Assembly (NCBI RefSeq): GCF_001552635.1 | Contig: NZ_BCRO01000012.1 | Coordinates: forward strand, 248,001-312,000 | Source: Actinomadura hibisca NBRC 15177 | GTDB lineage: Bacteria > Actinomycetota > Actinomycetes > Streptosporangiales > Streptosporangiaceae | Direction of reading: 5' to 3' | Length of the DNA stretch: 64,000 nt | Part shown: one piece after another, positions 44,235 to 52,855 of the stretch | Position numbering within the stretch: position 1 is the stretch's first letter | Layout of the letters: every line of letters starts with the position of its first letter | Made by a program: the position numbers and the translations under genes | Notes under the pieces: generated by a model | What the model saw: the letters and a program-made list of their open reading frames with translations, nothing else | What the model was told of the DNA's origin: nothing | The model's database searches: none

Positions 44235-44717
44235 ATGACTTTCCAGGTCGGCGACACCGTCGTCTACCCCCACCATGGGGCTGCTCGGATCGAAGCCATC
44301 GAGACTCGCACCATCAAGGGTGAGGAAAGGACCTATCTGGTCCTGAAGGTCGACAAGGGCGACCTGACAGTACAGGTCCCGGTCGAGAACGTCGAGGACG
44401 TGGGCGTCCGGGACGTCGTCGACCAGTCGGGCCTGGAGAAGGTGTTCGAGGTGCTGCGCGCCCCCTACACCGAGGAACCGACCAACTGGTCCCGGCGCTA
44501 CAAGGCCAACCTGGAGAAGCTCGCCTCCGGTGATGTCAACAAGGTCGCCGAGGTCGTCCGCGACCTGTGGCGGCGCGACAAGGAGCGCGGCCTGTCGGCC
44601 GGCGAGAAGCGCATGCTCGCCAAGGCCCGGCAGATCCTGGTCAGCGAGCTGGCGCTCGCCGAGAAGACCAACGAGGACAAGGCCGAGGCCCTCCTCGACG
44701 AGGTCCTGGCCGGCTGA
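44235..44717 (+). CDS. carD: CarD-family RNA-polymerase-binding regulator
   Basis: The product has 160 residues. The N-terminal RID/Tudor domain ([40 protein letters not shown]) binds the RNA polymerase beta subunit. The C-terminal helical domain ([40 protein letters not shown]) binds DNA upstream of the -10. CarD stabilises open complexes, notably at rRNA promoters. It is co-directional with ispF, which begins 4 nt after its stop. Confidence 0.96.
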   Translation: MTFQVGDTVVYPHHGAARIEAIETRTIKGEERTYLVLKVDKGDLTVQVPVENVEDVGVRDVVDQSGLEKVFEVLRAPYTEEPTNWSRRYKANLEKLASGDVNKVAEVVRDLWRRDKERGLSAGEKRMLAKARQILVSELALAEKTNEDKAEALLDEVLAG

Positions 44718-44721
44718 GCGG

Positions 44722-45213
44722 TTGAACGAGCAGCTTCCACGGGTGGGCGTCGGCACCGACGTCCACCCGTTCGCTTCTGCCGACCGTCCGTTGTGGCTGG
44801 CCGGGCTCGAATGGCCCGGCGAGGGCCCCGGCCTGGCCGGGCACTCCGACGGCGACGTGGCGGCCCACGCGGCCTGCGACGCGCTGCTGGCGGCCTGCGG
44901 GCTGGGCGACCTCGGCGCGGTGTTCGGCACGGCCGACCCGCGCTGGTCGGGGGCGTCGGGCGTCGCGCTGCTGCGCGAGACGGCCCGGCTGGTGGACGAG
45001 GCCGGGTTCGCCATCGGCAACGTTGCGATCCAGGTCATCGGCAACCGCCCCAAGGTCAGCAAGCGCCGGGACGAGGCCGCCAAGACGCTCTCGGAGGCGC
45101 TGGGCGGCGCGGTGGTGAGCCTGTCGGCGACCACGACCGACGGCCTCGGCCTCACCGGGCGCGGCGAGGGCCTGGCGGCCATCGCGAACGCCCTGGTCGT
45201 CCGGAAGGGCTGA
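44722..45213 (+). CDS. ispF: 2-C-methyl-D-erythritol 2,4-cyclodiphosphate synthase
   Basis: The product has 163 residues from a TTG 4 nt after the carD stop; a GTG at 44743 is a possible shorter start. The zinc-binding motif is VGTDVHPF, followed by [34 protein letters not shown] and [15 protein letters not shown] complete the active site. It forms MEcPP in the non-mevalonate isoprenoid pathway. In mycobacteria ispD lies between carD and ispF; here it is missing, so the ispD partner must be elsewhere. Confidence 0.95.
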   Translation: MNEQLPRVGVGTDVHPFASADRPLWLAGLEWPGEGPGLAGHSDGDVAAHAACDALLAACGLGDLGAVFGTADPRWSGASGVALLRETARLVDEAGFAIGNVAIQVIGNRPKVSKRRDEAAKTLSEALGGAVVSLSATTTDGLGLTGRGEGLAAIANALVVRKG

Positions 45214-45234
45214 CCTCCCCGGCGGCACGACGAG

Positions 45235-45272
45235 CGCGCTCCGACCACCCCTGGTGGCCGGGCGCGTTTTTT
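45235..45272 (+). terminator. Terminator after ispF
   Basis: Stem CGCGC...GCGCG with an inner CCACC-CCT-GGTGG part (45235-45266), then six T (45267-45272). It may also serve the convergent DUF2637 gene, which ends at 45284. Confidence 0.9.
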
Positions 45273-45283
45273 CGTCGTTCCGG

Positions 45284-46180
45284 TCATTCGGCGGGCGGGG
45301 TGGGGGAGCTGCGGAGGGAGCCGGACGGGGGGTTCCAGTCCCAGATGGGCAGATCGTCGTCGTCGGGCGGGGTGAAGCCGTTGGGGTCGGTGGTCTCGGA
45401 ATCGGTGGCGCGGGAGCGGCGGCGCAGGCGGCGACGGCCGGCGGGCTCGTCGTCGTCCCCAGCGTCGGGGTCCTCGGCGCGGTCGACGGCGGGGGCGTCG
45501 AGATCGTCGTCGGTGTCCTCCGCGTCAGTGGGCCGGTGGACGAGTTCGACGTCGGTGGGCAGGAGAGCGGGCGGCCGGGGGGCTTCGAGGGCCTTGACGG
45601 GAACGGTGTCGTCCGCAGCCTCCTGCTCGACGTCAGCCGTACGGACACGCTCGGTGACAGCCTCCGCATCATCCTCGGACGCCGCCTCGCCCTCCTCCAC
45701 AGCAGGCTCCTCCGCCGGACGCGGCTGCGGGGCCCGCAGCTGCTTGAACATCGTCAGCCACAACCACACCGCCAGGATCAGCATGGCGTGCGGCGCGACC
45801 GCCACCCCCGCCCTGACCCCCTCGTCGGGCAGCGAGGCGTAACCCCACACCGCGTGCTGCACGCCCAGCGCCGCCCCGCCCGCCACCAGCGCGGCCAGCA
45901 ACACCCAGCGCACCGCCCGCGTCCACCAGCGCGCGTGCCGGGCCACGATCAGCGCCAGCACCACGATCACCAGCAGCGCGTCGGCCATCACCGGGTACGC
46001 CGGACCCCAGCGCCGGTCCACGCCGCCCGCCGCCGCCAGGTCGCGCAGGGCGTCGTAGGAGACGGCGAACGCGCCCGCCGCCAGGACGAGCACGACCAGG
46101 CCGGTCGCCGCGCCGAGGAAGCGGCGCTGGGCCGTGCCGTGCCGGGAGGGGGTGGTGGGACCGGTGGGATCAGCGGGCAT
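45284..46180 (-). CDS. DUF2637-family membrane protein
   Basis: The product has 298 residues from the ATG at 46180 (MPADPTGPTT); a longer GTG form to 46213 is possible. Four hydrophobic helices fill the first half: ATGLVVLVLAAGAFAVSYDA, ADALLVIVVLALIVARHARW, WVLLAALVAGGAALGVQHAV, MLILAVWLWLTMFKQL. The second half is a long acidic, Pro-rich cytoplasmic tail with Arg-rich patches and a WDWNPP motif. DUF2637 proteins (SpdA-like in conjugative elements) are common in actinobacteria. No transfer genes are near. Function unknown. Confidence 0.75.
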   Translation of the reverse strand: MPADPTGPTTPSRHGTAQRRFLGAATGLVVLVLAAGAFAVSYDALRDLAAAGGVDRRWGPAYPVMADALLVIVVLALIVARHARWWTRAVRWVLLAALVAGGAALGVQHAVWGYASLPDEGVRAGVAVAPHAMLILAVWLWLTMFKQLRAPQPRPAEEPAVEEGEAASEDDAEAVTERVRTADVEQEAADDTVPVKALEAPRPPALLPTDVELVHRPTDAEDTDDDLDAPAVDRAEDPDAGDDDEPAGRRRLRRRSRATDSETTDPNGFTPPDDDDLPIWDWNPPSGSLRSSPTPPAE

Positions 46181-46368
46181 CCTGCACTCGTCTCGGGGGG
46201 AGGGGGCGACCACGTGCTGTAGGGGAGGTTAACCAGCCGGGGGGCGGGTTACTCCTCCCTTTTCGGCGACCATGCTGCACCAGGCGGGAAGGACGCCTCC
46301 CGCGGGGGCAGGAGGCTGGGGCCTTTTCTGGCGATTTTCCCCGCCGTTCCCGGGGTAGTCGGATATTC

Positions 46369-47133
46369 GTGCCCACTTCGCAGAGCGCTCCGGACCAGGC
46401 GTCGGCGCACCACCTGGGCGACCCCGTCCGGGCCTTCGACGCCAGGCCCGGCCGCCGCCGCGCGCTGGCCTGGCTGATCCTGCTCGGGCTGGCCGGGATC
46501 GTGCTGGTCCCGGCCGCCGCCGTCTACCTGGCGGCGGGGCGGTTGCTGCTCGGCGTCCCGGCGGCGCTGCTGGCGGTCGGGTACCTCGGCGCGGTCGGCT
46601 GGATCCTGTCGCGGGGCGTGCTGCGCGGGCGCGGGATCGTGGTGACCCTGCACCAGGGCGGCCTGGCCGTGACCGGATCCGGGCGGTCCGACGTCTACCT
46701 CTGGGACGACCTGAGCGCGGTCACCGTCTCGGGCGTCCAGCGCGCCCGGCACGCCAGGACGCGCTGGCGCTTCACCGTCGCCACCACCCGTGGCGGCACG
46801 CTGGAGTTCGGCGACGAGCTGCCGGACGTGCGATTGCTGGGGGAGACCGTCGTCGCCGAGGTGACGGCCCGCGTCGTCCCGCCCGGGCTGGCGGCGCTGG
46901 AGGCGGGCCGGGCCGTACGGTTCGGGCCGTTCACCGTCAGTCCGGCCGGCGTGGGTAAGGAGGGGCAGCGCGTGCCCTGGCCCGCGCTGCGCGACGTCGT
47001 CATCGCCAACGGCGTGGTCACCGTCCGGTCGGCCGACGGCGTGCGCGAGCTGAGCGCGCTCACCGGGCACACCCCCAACGCGGTGGCGCTGGCCGAACTG
47101 TGCCGCCGGACCCGGACCGCACACCGCGCCTGA
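46369..47133 (+). CDS. Membrane protein of the DUF6585 type
   Basis: The 254-residue protein starts at a GTG and has two membrane helices near the start (ALAWLILLGLAGIVLVPAAA, LLGVPAALLAVGYLGAVGWI). A cytoplasmic beta-rich region follows (GIVVTLHQGGLAVTGSGRSD, YLWDDLSAVTVSG, RFTVATTRGGTLEFGDELPD, VPWPALRDVVIANGVVTVRS) like a pair of PH-type domains. Such proteins are widespread in actinobacteria without a known role. It lies between the DUF2637 gene and the PPOX gene; the GTG is 154 bp from its neighbour. Confidence 0.65.
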   Translation: MPTSQSAPDQASAHHLGDPVRAFDARPGRRRALAWLILLGLAGIVLVPAAAVYLAAGRLLLGVPAALLAVGYLGAVGWILSRGVLRGRGIVVTLHQGGLAVTGSGRSDVYLWDDLSAVTVSGVQRARHARTRWRFTVATTRGGTLEFGDELPDVRLLGETVVAEVTARVVPPGLAALEAGRAVRFGPFTVSPAGVGKEGQRVPWPALRDVVIANGVVTVRSADGVRELSALTGHTPNAVALAELCRRTRTAHRA

Positions 47134-47141
47134 CTCATGGG

Positions 47142-47167
47142 AAGATCGCCTGTCATAGGGTGATCTT
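47142..47167. promoter_or_regulatory. Inverted repeat before the second PPOX gene
   Basis: AAGATCGCC and GGTGATCTT (47142-47167) form an imperfect dyad, 33 bp upstream of the PPOX-class gene. It may be an operator or part of the promoter. Confidence 0.35.
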
Positions 47168-47199
47168 GACACCCCCGGAGACAGGGAGAGATCCACACG

Positions 47200-47583
47200 A
47201 TGGCGCCGCTCAACGACAAGGCCCGCGAGCTGTTCGACACCACCAACTTCGTCACGCTCGCGACGCTCAACCCCGACGGCGCGCCGCAGGCGAGTGTGAT
47301 CTGGGCCAAGGTGGACGGCGACGACATCGTGTTCTCCACCGTCAAGGGCCGCCGCAAGCACCGCAACATCGAGCGCGACGCCCGGGTCAACCTCACCACC
47401 TTCGACCTGAGCAACCCCTACGTGTACGCCGAGGTCCGCGGCACCGCGACCATCACCGACGACCCCGGCGGCGCGCTGATCCAGGAGTTGTCCCAGCGGT
47501 ACATGGGCGAGGCGTGGAAGGAGCACGGCCCGGCCGAGCGCGTCATCGTGCGCGTGACGCCCGACCACGTGTACACCCGTTGA
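47200..47583 (+). CDS. PPOX-class F420-dependent oxidoreductase
   Basis: The 127-residue split-barrel protein carries NFVTLATLNPDGAPQASVIW and FSTVKGRRKHRNIERDARVN, the pattern of actinobacterial F420-binding FDOR-B enzymes. The later part is YVYAEVRGTATITDDPGGAL. It would act in the cytosol as a reductase of quinone-like, furanocoumarin or biliverdin-type compounds; none can be named. A cysS gene follows 39 bp downstream, so it is part of the carD/ispF/cysS group only by position. Confidence 0.88.
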   Translation: MAPLNDKARELFDTTNFVTLATLNPDGAPQASVIWAKVDGDDIVFSTVKGRRKHRNIERDARVNLTTFDLSNPYVYAEVRGTATITDDPGGALIQELSQRYMGEAWKEHGPAERVIVRVTPDHVYTR

Positions 47584-47621
47584 CCAGGCGCGGGCGGGCG
47601 GCCATCCAATAACCTGGGACG

Positions 47622-49019
47622 GTGAGCCTGCGCCTTTACGACACCAGCACCCGTACCGTCCGCACGTTCGAGCCCCTGGAAGAGGGCCGCGTGGGGATGT
47701 ACGTCTGTGGTGCGACGCCGCAGGCCACACCGCACATCGGGCACCTGCGCTCGGGCGTCATCTACGACGTGCTGCTGCGCTGGCTGCGCGCCTCGGGCCA
47801 CCAGGTGATCTTCACCCGCAACGTCACCGACATCGACGACAAGATCCTCGACGTGGCCGCCCGGCAGGACGTGCCCTGGTTCGCGGTCGCCGAGGGCAAC
47901 CAGCGGATCTTCACCCGCGGCTACGAGACGCTGGGCTGCCTGCCGCCCACCGTCGAGCCGCGCGCCACCGGGCACGTCCCGGAGATGATCGTGCTGATGC
48001 GGCGGCTGATGGAGAACGGGCACGCCTACGCCGCCGGCGGCGACGTCTACTTCGACGTGCGCTCCTGGGCCGACCGGTACGGCGCGTTGTCCAACCAGAA
48101 GATCGAGAACATGCGGTCGGCCGCCGACAGCCCCAACGAGGACTGCAAGCGCGACCCGCGCGACTTCGCGCTGTGGAAGGGCGCCAAGCCCGGCGAGCCG
48201 TCCTGGGAGACGCCGTGGGGCGCCGGGCGGCCCGGCTGGCACCTGGAGTGCTCGGCGATGGCCACCAAGTACCTGGGGCCGACCTTCGACATCCACGGCG
48301 GCGGCGTCGACCTGATCTTCCCGCACCACGAGAACGAGATCGCCCAGTCCCAGGCGGCGGGCGACGGCTTCGCCCGCTACTGGATGCACAACGGGCTGCT
48401 CACCATCGACGGCGAGAAGATGAGCAAGTCGCTCGGCAACGTCGTGCTGCTGACCGACCTGCTGGACCGGGCCCGGCCCGTCGAGGTGCGCTACTACCTG
48501 GCCTCGGCGCACTACCGGTCGCTGATGGACTACAGCGACACGGCGCTGGCCGAGGCGGTGTCGGCCTACCAGCGCATCGAGGGCTTCGTGACCCGCGCCG
48601 CCGAAGTAACAGGCCCCGGCGAGCCCGCGACGACGCTGCCGCAGCGGTTCGTCGACGCCATGAACGACGACCTCGGCGTTCCCCAGGCCCTGGCCGTGGT
48701 GCACGAGACCGTCCGGGAGGGCAACAACGCCCTGGCGTCGAACGATCTGGAAACCGTCCGCGGCCACCTGGCGGCGGTGCGCGCCATGACCGGCGTGCTC
48801 GGCCTGGACCCGCTGTCGCCCGAATGGTCCGCCGGCGGCGAGGACGACCTGCACCCGGTGGTGGACGCCCTGGTCAAGGTGGCCCTGGAGCAGCGCCAGG
48901 CGGCCCGCGCCCGCAAGGACTACGCGGCCGCCGACGCCGTGCGCGACGGCCTCACCGCGGCCGGGATCGTCGTGGAGGACACCCCGCACGGTCCCCGCTG
49001 GGAACTGAAACGAGGCTGA
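47622..49019 (+). CDS. cysS: Cysteinyl-tRNA synthetase
   Basis: The 465-residue class I synthetase charges tRNA-Cys. The catalytic HIGH motif is PHIGHLRSG, and the KMSKS motif is [10 protein letters not shown]. Zinc-binding residues are found in VCGATPQ, LECSAM and HHENE. The C-terminal tail ends with [20 protein letters not shown], then [13 protein letters not shown] similar tail occurs at the end of the unrelated gene at 50.1-51.2 kb. An rRNA methyltransferase gene follows, as in mycobacteria. Confidence 0.97.
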   Translation: MSLRLYDTSTRTVRTFEPLEEGRVGMYVCGATPQATPHIGHLRSGVIYDVLLRWLRASGHQVIFTRNVTDIDDKILDVAARQDVPWFAVAEGNQRIFTRGYETLGCLPPTVEPRATGHVPEMIVLMRRLMENGHAYAAGGDVYFDVRSWADRYGALSNQKIENMRSAADSPNEDCKRDPRDFALWKGAKPGEPSWETPWGAGRPGWHLECSAMATKYLGPTFDIHGGGVDLIFPHHENEIAQSQAAGDGFARYWMHNGLLTIDGEKMSKSLGNVVLLTDLLDRARPVEVRYYLASAHYRSLMDYSDTALAEAVSAYQRIEGFVTRAAEVTGPGEPATTLPQRFVDAMNDDLGVPQALAVVHETVREGNNALASNDLETVRGHLAAVRAMTGVLGLDPLSPEWSAGGEDDLHPVVDALVKVALEQRQAARARKDYAAADAVRDGLTAAGIVVEDTPHGPRWELKRG

Positions 49020-49160
49020 TGACGGCGCGGCCGCTCCCCCCAGCGCATAAAATCGGGTGTTTGGGGGAGCTGGCCGCCGCGCCGCCCCGAGAGATCTTCC
49101 GCCGCCCGTCAGCCACGAGGGCGAGCTGGGCCGCAATCGTCGCGAGGGGCGTACCGCACA

Positions 49161-50075
49161 ATGTCACCACGTAAGGGCAAGGGACCGACTCCCAAGGCCG
49201 AGGACCGCCACTGGCACGGCAAGCGCCAGAAGGCCCGCGCCGCCAAGAGCTCCAAGCGCACCGGCACCCCGACGCAGGGTCCGGGCGCGCGCAACGCCCG
49301 CCCGGCCGAGCAGGGCCGCCCCGGCCGCCCGGCGGGGGCGCGCCGCGCCAACGGCGAGGTCCCCGAGCTGGTCACCGGCCGCAACCCGGTGCTGGAGGCG
49401 ATGCGCGCCCGGGTGCCCGGCACCGCGCTGTACGTGACCGACGCGCGCGACGACCGCATCCGCGAGGCCATCCAGCTCGCCGCCGACCGCAAGATCCCGC
49501 TGCTGGAGGCCGGCGTCAAGGAGCTGGACCGGCTGACCGACGGCGCCGTCCACCAGGGCATCGCCCTCCAGGTGCGGCCCTACCGCTACGCGCACGCCGA
49601 CGACCTGCTGCGCGGCAACGCGCCGCTGATCGTGGCGCTGGACGGCATCACCGACCCGCGGAACCTGGGCGCGATCGTACGCTCGGCGTCGGCGTTCGGC
49701 GCCAGCGGAGTAGTCGTGCCGGAGCGGCGCGCCGCCGGGGTGACCGCCGGGGCGTGGAAGACGTCGGCCGGAACCCTCGCCAACCTGCCGGTCGCGCAGA
49801 CGACGAACCTGGCGCGCCAGCTGAAGGCGTACCAGAAGGCGGGCTGCTTCGTGGTGGGCCTGGCCGCCGACGGCGCCGCGACCATCGCCGACATGGAGGT
49901 GGCCGACGGCCCGTTCGTGCTGGTGGTGGGCTCGGAGGGCAAGGGCCTGGGCCGCCTGGTGGCGGAGAGCTGCGACATGCTGGTGAACATCCCGATGCCG
50001 GGCCAGGCGGAGTCACTGAACGCAGGCGTGGCCGCAGGCATCGCCCTGTACGAGGTGGCCCGCCAGCGCGGTTAA
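49161..50075 (+). CDS. rlmB: 23S rRNA 2'-O-ribose methyltransferase (RlmB/TrmH family)
   Basis: The product has 304 residues. An Arg/Lys-rich disordered leader (about 1-62) is followed by the substrate-binding domain (VTGRNPVLEAMRARVPG). The SPOUT motifs are DPRNLGAIVRSASAFGASG, VGSEGKGLGRLV and IPMPGQAESLNAGVAAGIA. It methylates a ribose in 23S rRNA, by family analogy G2251. A hairpin with a possible -10 (CATAAAAT near 49045) lies in the gap after cysS. Its stop overlaps the convergent gene by 4 bp. Confidence 0.95.
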   Translation: MSPRKGKGPTPKAEDRHWHGKRQKARAAKSSKRTGTPTQGPGARNARPAEQGRPGRPAGARRANGEVPELVTGRNPVLEAMRARVPGTALYVTDARDDRIREAIQLAADRKIPLLEAGVKELDRLTDGAVHQGIALQVRPYRYAHADDLLRGNAPLIVALDGITDPRNLGAIVRSASAFGASGVVVPERRAAGVTAGAWKTSAGTLANLPVAQTTNLARQLKAYQKAGCFVVGLAADGAATIADMEVADGPFVLVVGSEGKGLGRLVAESCDMLVNIPMPGQAESLNAGVAAGIALYEVARQRG

Positions 50076-51199
50076 GCCCACACGGTGCCGTCGGGGGTGT
50101 CCCGCAACTCAACACCCCCGGCGGCCAACGCGGCACGCACCTGGTCGGCCAACCCATAAAGCCCCCGCCGCCGCAGCTCCTGCCGAACCTCGACAAGCCC
50201 CGGCAGCACAGCTTCAAGCACGCGCCCATCCCCATCACGCCCCAGTTGCACGACCATGGTGCGCATAATGGCGCGGGCCCACTCACCCCCTTCATCCTCT
50301 TCGGTGTCAGCGCCCCACTCAGCGACAGCGGCCTCCACCGCAAGGATGGCTTCGACGCGCTCCCGGGAATCCCCACCCTCAAACCGCCGCCGAGCACTCA
50401 CCACCACATCCTTGAGCGGCAAACTCTCCGCAACCACAGGTCGTCCAGGAGCACTCTCCCGGCCACCCTCCCCGCGCAACAACCCCCGCAACTCCCCAAG
50501 CTCCATAACAACCCCAGCAGGCACAACGGTGCTCACCCCCTGCCGCCGCACCGTCATACAGCCGCGCCCCCGAACCTCGACAACCCGCTCCCCGATGAGC
50601 ACAGCGGTGTGCTCATCAACCCCAAGCACAGCGGTCCCAGGCGGCAACTCCCGCTCCATGCCCCGCAACCGCCGCTCGCCGAGATACGAGTAACGGGTGT
50701 CATGAGTGCCACCCTCAGCGTTGTCGTAGTGCGGAATAACCACGACATCAAGCCCGTACTCACCCAGCAGATCCAACCCACCCACCCAGTGCGGATCAGC
50801 GCCAACCTTATAAATCTCATAAACAGGAACAGCAAACCGCCCCAACGTACAAGCAGCCGCAGAAGCAAAAACAAGCGTGGCCTCCCGCCCCCGCACAAGA
50901 TCGCGCAGCACCGAGGCAACAGCCCCCGACCACCCCCGCAACGCATAAGTAGGACTACCAGGCCCAGAAAAAACCCACCGAGCGCTACGCAAATCCGCCA
51001 GCCCCGAAGCGACCTCAACCTCAAGCCCAACACTGCGCGCGAAGTAAGCACAGGCCCGAGCCGAGATATCAGCAACGTTCTCCTGGAACGCATAAGGCGT
51101 ATCCAGCAGAACAGCAGGACCACAAGCAACATCCTTGTGCACATTGACCATCGTGGGGCTCGTCTCCCCAGAGCCCATGATCACCATGAGTTGCCGCAT
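50072..51199 (-). CDS. Class I glutamine-amidotransferase/S51-peptidase-like protein with CysS-like tail
   Basis: The 375-residue protein starts MRQLMVIMGSGETSPTMVNV. FSGPGSPTYALRGW and FASAAACTLGRFAVPVYEIY resemble the S51-peptidase/class I amidotransferase fold. VVIPHYDNAEGGTHDTRYSY is highly conserved among actinobacterial relatives. The C-terminus (YGLADQVRAALAAGGVELRD, then TPDGTVWA) closely parallels the end of cysteinyl-tRNA synthetase, which may mislead annotation. It is convergent with the cysS/rlmB group. Codons end mostly in G or T rather than C, unlike the neighbours. No proven function. Confidence 0.75.
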   Translation of the reverse strand: MRQLMVIMGSGETSPTMVNVHKDVACGPAVLLDTPYAFQENVADISARACAYFARSVGLEVEVASGLADLRSARWVFSGPGSPTYALRGWSGAVASVLRDLVRGREATLVFASAAACTLGRFAVPVYEIYKVGADPHWVGGLDLLGEYGLDVVVIPHYDNAEGGTHDTRYSYLGERRLRGMERELPPGTAVLGVDEHTAVLIGERVVEVRGRGCMTVRRQGVSTVVPAGVVMELGELRGLLRGEGGRESAPGRPVVAESLPLKDVVVSARRRFEGGDSRERVEAILAVEAAVAEWGADTEEDEGGEWARAIMRTMVVQLGRDGDGRVLEAVLPGLVEVRQELRRRGLYGLADQVRAALAAGGVELRDTPDGTVWA

Positions 51200-51238
51200 A
51201 CCTGTACGACAACACCCAGACGCGCTCCCGCCTAGCCC

Positions 51239-51706
51239 TCAACACCGCCCAGCAAGCCCAGGCGCGTAAGAAGCCAGCACAGAGGCCAACGCGGCATCCC
51301 GTCGGACCGCATCCCCCACATGCGGATCATGCTCGACAAGAAAAGCAAGATGCCGAGCCGCATGCACCACGACCTGGGCAAACTCCACCTTCACAGGCGA
51401 AGGCCGATCAGCGCTACCCCCACAGGCCAGCCCGGCATCCCCAACCCCCACAGCCTCCCGCCAAGGCTCAGGATCAGGCAAAACAACATAAGTAAGCACA
51501 ACCCGACCATCGGCCCCACAACGCCAACTAGTCGAATGCAAAACCCCCACCCGCCGAACCTGCCCCACCCGCCGAGCAGCACCATCAGGCTCTTCAAACT
51601 CACCCAAAAACCCAGCACACCTACGATAAGCAAGCCCCCCAGCCTCAACACGAAGCAGAAAGACCTCAACCTCCACAGGCCGCCCACTCGAAGAATCAAG
51701 CCGCAT
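51239..51706 (-). CDS. Conserved hypothetical protein, unknown function
   Basis: The product has 155 residues from the ATG at 51706 (MRLDSSSGRPVEVEVFLLRV). No domain that I recognise is present. Notable stretches are RVGVLHSTSWRCGADGRVVL and TYVVLPDPEPWREAV, which look like beta strands, and VKVEFAQVVVHAARHLAFLV, a helix. It lies just upstream of the amidotransferase-like gene on the same strand, 40 bp apart, and shares its odd codon usage. It may belong to the same transcription unit. Confidence 0.6.
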   Translation of the reverse strand: MRLDSSSGRPVEVEVFLLRVEAGGLAYRRCAGFLGEFEEPDGAARRVGQVRRVGVLHSTSWRCGADGRVVLTYVVLPDPEPWREAVGVGDAGLACGGSADRPSPVKVEFAQVVVHAARHLAFLVEHDPHVGDAVRRDAALASVLASYAPGLAGRC

Positions 51707-51794
51707 CCCTGCAACGCTAGCGCTACTGCAACTAACCCGCAGTAACAACCCCAAGAGCAGCGACCCAGCTCAGCCCAACGCGCCCCACTCCGCC

Positions 51795-51864
51795 CTGCCC
51801 CAACCGACAAAGCATCTGTTTACAAGACAGAGTGTTGAAGCCCCCAAGCCCTCGCGCAGCCTCC
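51795..51864 (+). pseudogene. Decayed tRNA-like sequence upstream of CRISPR array 1
   Basis: The stretch aligns with the intact tRNA-Thr at 52631: the end of the D-arm (CAACCGACAAAGC against CAATTGGCAGAGC), the full anticodon stem TCTGT/ACAGA (51815-51831), and the T-arm and 3' acceptor region (CAAGCCCTCGCGCAGCCTCC). The loop reads TTACAAG, the reverse complement of the CTTGTAA in tRNA-Thr. Acceptor pairing is lost. It stands about 110 bp before array-1's leader, as the intact tRNA does before array-2's. Confidence 0.55.
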
Positions 51865-51973
51865 CCAAGCGGCGCTCCTCTCGACAGCGAAAGAGCCTTC
51901 TCCGCTGACACAAAGAGCTACACCGCCCTAATCTGAGCGAACCGCTCCAGCTGGCCTCGGCCGCGCAACGAGG

Positions 51974-52076
51974 GAGGCAGTCATTGAAGCCCTTCTCCTC
52001 CCCGCCCGAAATGTCCGTCTCTCCAAAAGTGCTCACGAATCGTGTTACTCGCTGGTAGAACCCCAGGTCAGTGAGT
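51974..52076 (+). promoter_or_regulatory. CRISPR leader of array 1
   Basis: 103 bp that match the array-2 leader almost base for base (from GAGGCAG to the first repeat), including AAAAGTGCTCACGAATCG. Leaders carry the array promoter and the site where Cas1-Cas2 adds new spacers, so this end is the active one. Confidence 0.8.
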
Positions 52077-52532
52077 CTGCTCCCCGCGCACGCGGGGATG
52101 GACCCAGGCCCTTGAAGGAGGTCTCGTTCTTGCTGATCTGCTCCCCGCGCACGCGGGGATGGACCCTTCATATATTGCAGCGACGTGCCACGGTAGTTCT
52201 GCTCCCCGCGCACGCGGGGATGGACCCAGCTACGAGATCGCCCAGGCGATCGCCGACGCCTGCTCCCCGCGCACGCGGGGATGGACCCCGGCCCGAGCAG
52301 GTCCTCCAGCAGCACGGTCCCTGCTCCCCGCGCACGCGGGGATGGACCCAGCTACGAGATCGCCCAGGCGATCGCCGACGCCTGCTCCCCGCGCACGCGG
52401 GGATGGACCCCGGCCCGAGCAGGTCCTCCAGCAGCACGGTCCCTGCTCCCCGCGCACGCGGGGATGGACCCGAACCCCGCGCCAACGAACTCGGCCTCCC
52501 CGGCTGCTCCCCGCGCACGCGGGGATGGACGC
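52077..52532 (+). CRISPR. Type I-E CRISPR array 1: 8 repeats, 7 spacers
   Basis: 29-bp repeats (CTGCTCCCCGCG ... GGGGATGGACCC) with 32-bp spacers, period exactly 61 bp, starting at 52077, 52138, 52199, 52260, 52321, 52382, 52443 and 52504. The inner part CCCCGCGCACGCGGGG forms the stem that Cas6e cuts, leaving an 8-nt handle ATGGACCC. The last repeat ends GACGC, as expected distal to the leader. Spacers 3 and 4 are repeated exactly as spacers 5 and 6 (52228-52320 and 52350-52442). Confidence 0.98.
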
Positions 52533-52630
52533 CTGATCTTCATGATCATGGTCCTGCTTGCCGTCGCCCGACCGTGCAGATAAGCCGACGCACGGGACCC
52601 GTATCCTCGACTACCATGCGGTGAGCCCGC

Positions 52631-52706
52631 GCCGGCGTAGCTCAATTGGCAGAGCATCTGTCTTGTAAACAGAAGGTTAGGGGTTCAAGTCCCCTCGCCG
52701 GCTCCA
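52631..52706 (+). tRNA. tRNA-Thr (anticodon TGT) with encoded CCA
   Basis: Cloverleaf with a 7-bp acceptor stem GCCGGCG/CGCCGGC, D-arm GCTCAATTGGCAGAGC, anticodon stem TCTGT/ACAGA with loop CTTGTAA (anticodon TGT at 52664-52666), T-arm GGGTTCAAGTCCCC, discriminator T and CCA at 52704-52706. It reads ACA threonine codons. It lies between arrays 1 and 2, at the left side of the cas block. tRNA genes are common integration points. Confidence 0.97.
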
Positions 52707-52855
52707 AGACCTGAGGCCCCTCTCGGACTGGGCAGGGGTCTCGCTGCTGCCAGTCGTAGGCGCACCGCCGCAGCCTAAGACGTGGTGGCCTAGTCGACGG
52801 GCGAGAAGATTCAATCTGGATTCGCTGCTCCAAGATGCCTTTGGCTTCAGTTAGC

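Noticed and set aside
45284..46180. DUF2637 gene as evidence of an integrated conjugative element
   Set aside because: SpdA-like proteins occur in such elements, but no integrase, Tra or replication genes are nearby and the surroundings are conserved core genes.
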